The notes below the pieces were generated by a model. It worked only from the letters and a program-made list of their open reading frames with translations. It made no database searches and had not been told where the DNA came from. Both the position numbers and the translations under genes were made by a program. Of a DNA stretch of 7,153 bases, positions 5,509 to 7,153 are shown in pieces (the stretch's first letter is position 1; every line of letters begins with the position of its first letter). Where the stretch lies: NCBI GenBank assembly GCA_016205085.1, contig JACQJN010000277.1, positions 1 through 7,153 on the forward strand, given 5' to 3'. This stretch comes from Elusimicrobiota bacterium (lineage in GTDB: Bacteria > Elusimicrobiota > Elusimicrobia > JACQJN01).

Positions 5509-7153
5509 ATGAGTTCGGGTTCTAAAAATTTAAGACAGTTGGGCTTGTGGCTTTTGGCTTTTTTCTTCTTGCTGGTTCTGTTCCAAAATCTAAGAACTCT
5601 GGGAGTGGAGCAGGAGGTTCCTTACTCAACATTCAAGCAGAAATTGAGGGAAAGAAAGGTCCACAAGGTCATGGTCCGTCCCGATCTGATCCGCGGGTTT
5701 ATGAAGGATGAAAAAGGCCAGAATCAGGCATTCCGGACCATTCCCTTGGCGGATCCTAAACTAGTGGAGGATCTTGAATCCTACAATGTCAGTTCTTATG
5801 CGGGAGAACCGGATAGGAGTTGGGTCACCACGGTTCTGATCAATGTGGGATGGGTGATTCTCTTCTTCGGCTTATGGTGGCTGTTTGTGATTCGGCAGGT
5901 CCAGATGGGGGGTAAACATGCCTTGTCCTTTGGGCGATCGCGAGCCAAGCTCCAGAATACAAAAAAGATTCGCTTTACGTTCCAGGATGTGGCGGGTTGT
6001 GATGAGGCCAAAGAAGAATTGCAGGAAATCATCGAGTTTTTGAAAGATCCGGCTAAATTCCAAAAGTTGGGGGGTAAAATTCCGCGGGGGGTCCTTCTGT
6101 ATGGTTTGCCTGGGACCGGAAAAACTCTTTTGGCGAAGGCGGTCGCTGGGGAAGCGGGAGTGCCTTTCTTCAGTTCTTCAGGTTCAGAATTTGTGGAGAT
6201 GTTCGTGGGGGTCGGAGCCGCTCGGGTCAGGGACTTGTTTGAGCAGGCCAAGAAAACGGCGCCCGCCGTCATTTTTATGGATGAGTTGGATGCGGTGGGA
6301 AGGCATCGGTTTGCCGGAATCGGTGGGGGACATGATGAAAGAGAGCAGACCCTCAACCAGATCCTGGTGGAACTGGATGGGTTCGACACCAAAGATGGCA
6401 TCATCCTGGTTGCAGCCACGAACCGTCCCGATGTCTTGGATCCTGCCCTATTAAGGCCGGGAAGGTTTGACCGTCATATCAATGTTCCGACTCCGGATTT
6501 AAGGGGTCGGGAAGCTATTTTGAAGGTGCATGCCAATGGGGTTAAGCTGGCTCCTACGGCCGATATGCAGGTCATTGCCAGAAGGACTCCCGGTTTTGTG
6601 GGGGCGGATCTGGCTAATTTAGTCAACGAGGCGGCTCTATTGGCGGCTCGGCGTGGTAAACCGCATGTGGAGATGGTGGAACTGGAAGAGGCGATTGACC
6701 GTGTGATCGCGGGCCCCCAGAGAAAGAGCCGTATGATTTCGGACAAGGAAAAAAAGGTCATTGCCTACCACGAGTCGGGACATACGTTGGTGGCGAAACT
6801 TCTGCCCAATACGGATCCGGTCCACAAGGTTTCCATCATTCCTCGCGGACCGGCCCTGGGCTATACACTGCAGATTCCTTTGGAGGATCGCTATCTGACT
6901 TCCAGAGAGGAGATTTTAAACAAGCTATGTGTTCTTTTGGGTGGCCGCTGCGCTGAAGAATTGGTATTCAGCGAGATGACGACGGGAGCTCAGGATGATC
7001 TGGCAAAAGCCACCGGAGTCGCCCAGAAGATGGTCACCGAATTCGGGATGAGCGAAAAGTTGGGCCCTATCACTTTTAGAAAACCCGAGGAGACTCTTTT
7101 CTTGGGTCGGGATATCGCCCGTCAGCCGGGGTATTCCGAATCCACGGCCAAAA
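5509..7153 (+). CDS. ftsH: ATP-dependent zinc metalloprotease FtsH (3' end outside the window)
   Basis: Hexameric inner-membrane AAA+ protease that extracts and degrades damaged or short-lived membrane and cytoplasmic proteins. About 548 codons are visible, against about 610-650 in full-length homologues. Order: TM1 about 13-27; periplasmic domain about 28-105; TM2 about 109-128; ALSFGRSRAKL linker; AAA module with Walker A GLPGTGKT (199-206), pore loop MFVGVGAARVR, Walker B IFMDELDAVGR (255-265, D258/E259), and ATNRPDVLDPALLRPGRFDR with the arginine finger; protease domain with zinc motif HESGH (421-425) and third ligand D497 in TTGAQDDL. Leucine replaces the second P-loop proline, and HESGH replaces the commoner HEAGH; all directly catalytic residues are present. 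The ATG is one base after the hpt stop, with AAGGG about 12 bases upstream, so coupling to hpt is likely. No frameshift is seen. Confidence 0.96.
   Translation, partial: MSSGSKNLRQLGLWLLAFFFLLVLFQNLRTLGVEQEVPYSTFKQKLRERKVHKVMVRPDLIRGFMKDEKGQNQAFRTIPLADPKLVEDLESYNVSSYAGEPDRSWVTTVLINVGWVILFFGLWWLFVIRQVQMGGKHALSFGRSRAKLQNTKKIRFTFQDVAGCDEAKEELQEIIEFLKDPAKFQKLGGKIPRGVLLYGLPGTGKTLLAKAVAGEAGVPFFSSSGSEFVEMFVGVGAARVRDLFEQAKKTAPAVIFMDELDAVGRHRFAGIGGGHDEREQTLNQILVELDGFDTKDGIILVAATNRPDVLDPALLRPGRFDRHINVPTPDLRGREAILKVHANGVKLAPTADMQVIARRTPGFVGADLANLVNEAALLAARRGKPHVEMVELEEAIDRVIAGPQRKSRMISDKEKKVIAYHESGHTLVAKLLPNTDPVHKVSIIPRGPALGYTLQIPLEDRYLTSREEILNKLCVLLGGRCAEELVFSEMTTGAQDDLAKATGVAQKMVTEFGMSEKLGPITFRKPEETLFLGRDIARQPGYSESTAK

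Noticed and set aside
5796..6419. Open minus-strand frame of 207 codons
   Set aside because: Lies antisense to the conserved TM2 and AAA region of ftsH; the product is Ser/Pro/Arg-rich with no family features, a typical shadow of a GC-biased coding frame.

Overview
The window is a piece of a bacterial chromosome made almost entirely of conserved housekeeping genes, arranged as two divergent transcription units. The protein families and the FtsH topology (two N-terminal membrane segments) show a bacterium. Base composition looks close to one half GC by eye. The genes diverge somewhat from textbook versions, and the repeat types resemble those I associate with little-studied environmental lineages (Omnitrophota-like is my weak impression only). 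I cannot assign a phylum from this sequence.

Minus strand, 4914 down to 17: a sigma-70-like promoter (TTGACA, 17-bp spacer, TAAATT) followed by infC (IF-3, probable TTG start), a 283-bp spacer holding a long foldback repeat, rpmI (L35), rplT (L20), pheS and pheT (the two phenylalanyl-tRNA synthetase subunits). This is the classical infC-rpmI-rplT-pheS-pheT order without the usual upstream thrS. From rpmI to pheT the genes are packed within 1-3 nt or overlap by 1 nt, so translational coupling is likely.

Plus strand, 4921 to the right edge: a promoter (TTGAAA, 17-bp spacer, TATCCT), hpt (hypoxanthine phosphoribosyltransferase) and, one base after its stop, ftsH (membrane AAA+ zinc protease). 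ftsH runs off the right edge with about 548 codons visible. Its P-loop reads GLPGTGKT instead of the usual GPPGTGKT.

Two structures are not explained by the genes. (1) Between infC and rpmI lies a foldback element of about 280 bp (4077-4357). Its 32-bp terminal arms pair almost completely in the transcript and bury the rpmI Shine-Dalgarno sequence, ending one nucleotide from the ATG. Inner hairpins and a central tip are symmetric about the same centre (4217). It could be a captured MITE-like element, an L20-responsive translational switch, or both. (2) Inside pheS, 68 bp (2963-3030) consist of two oppositely oriented arrays of degenerate 7-bp units, encoding an in-frame insertion of about 24 residues between class II motifs 1 and 2. 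These two are the most promising items. No RNA genes, CRISPR arrays, transposase genes or phage genes are visible.
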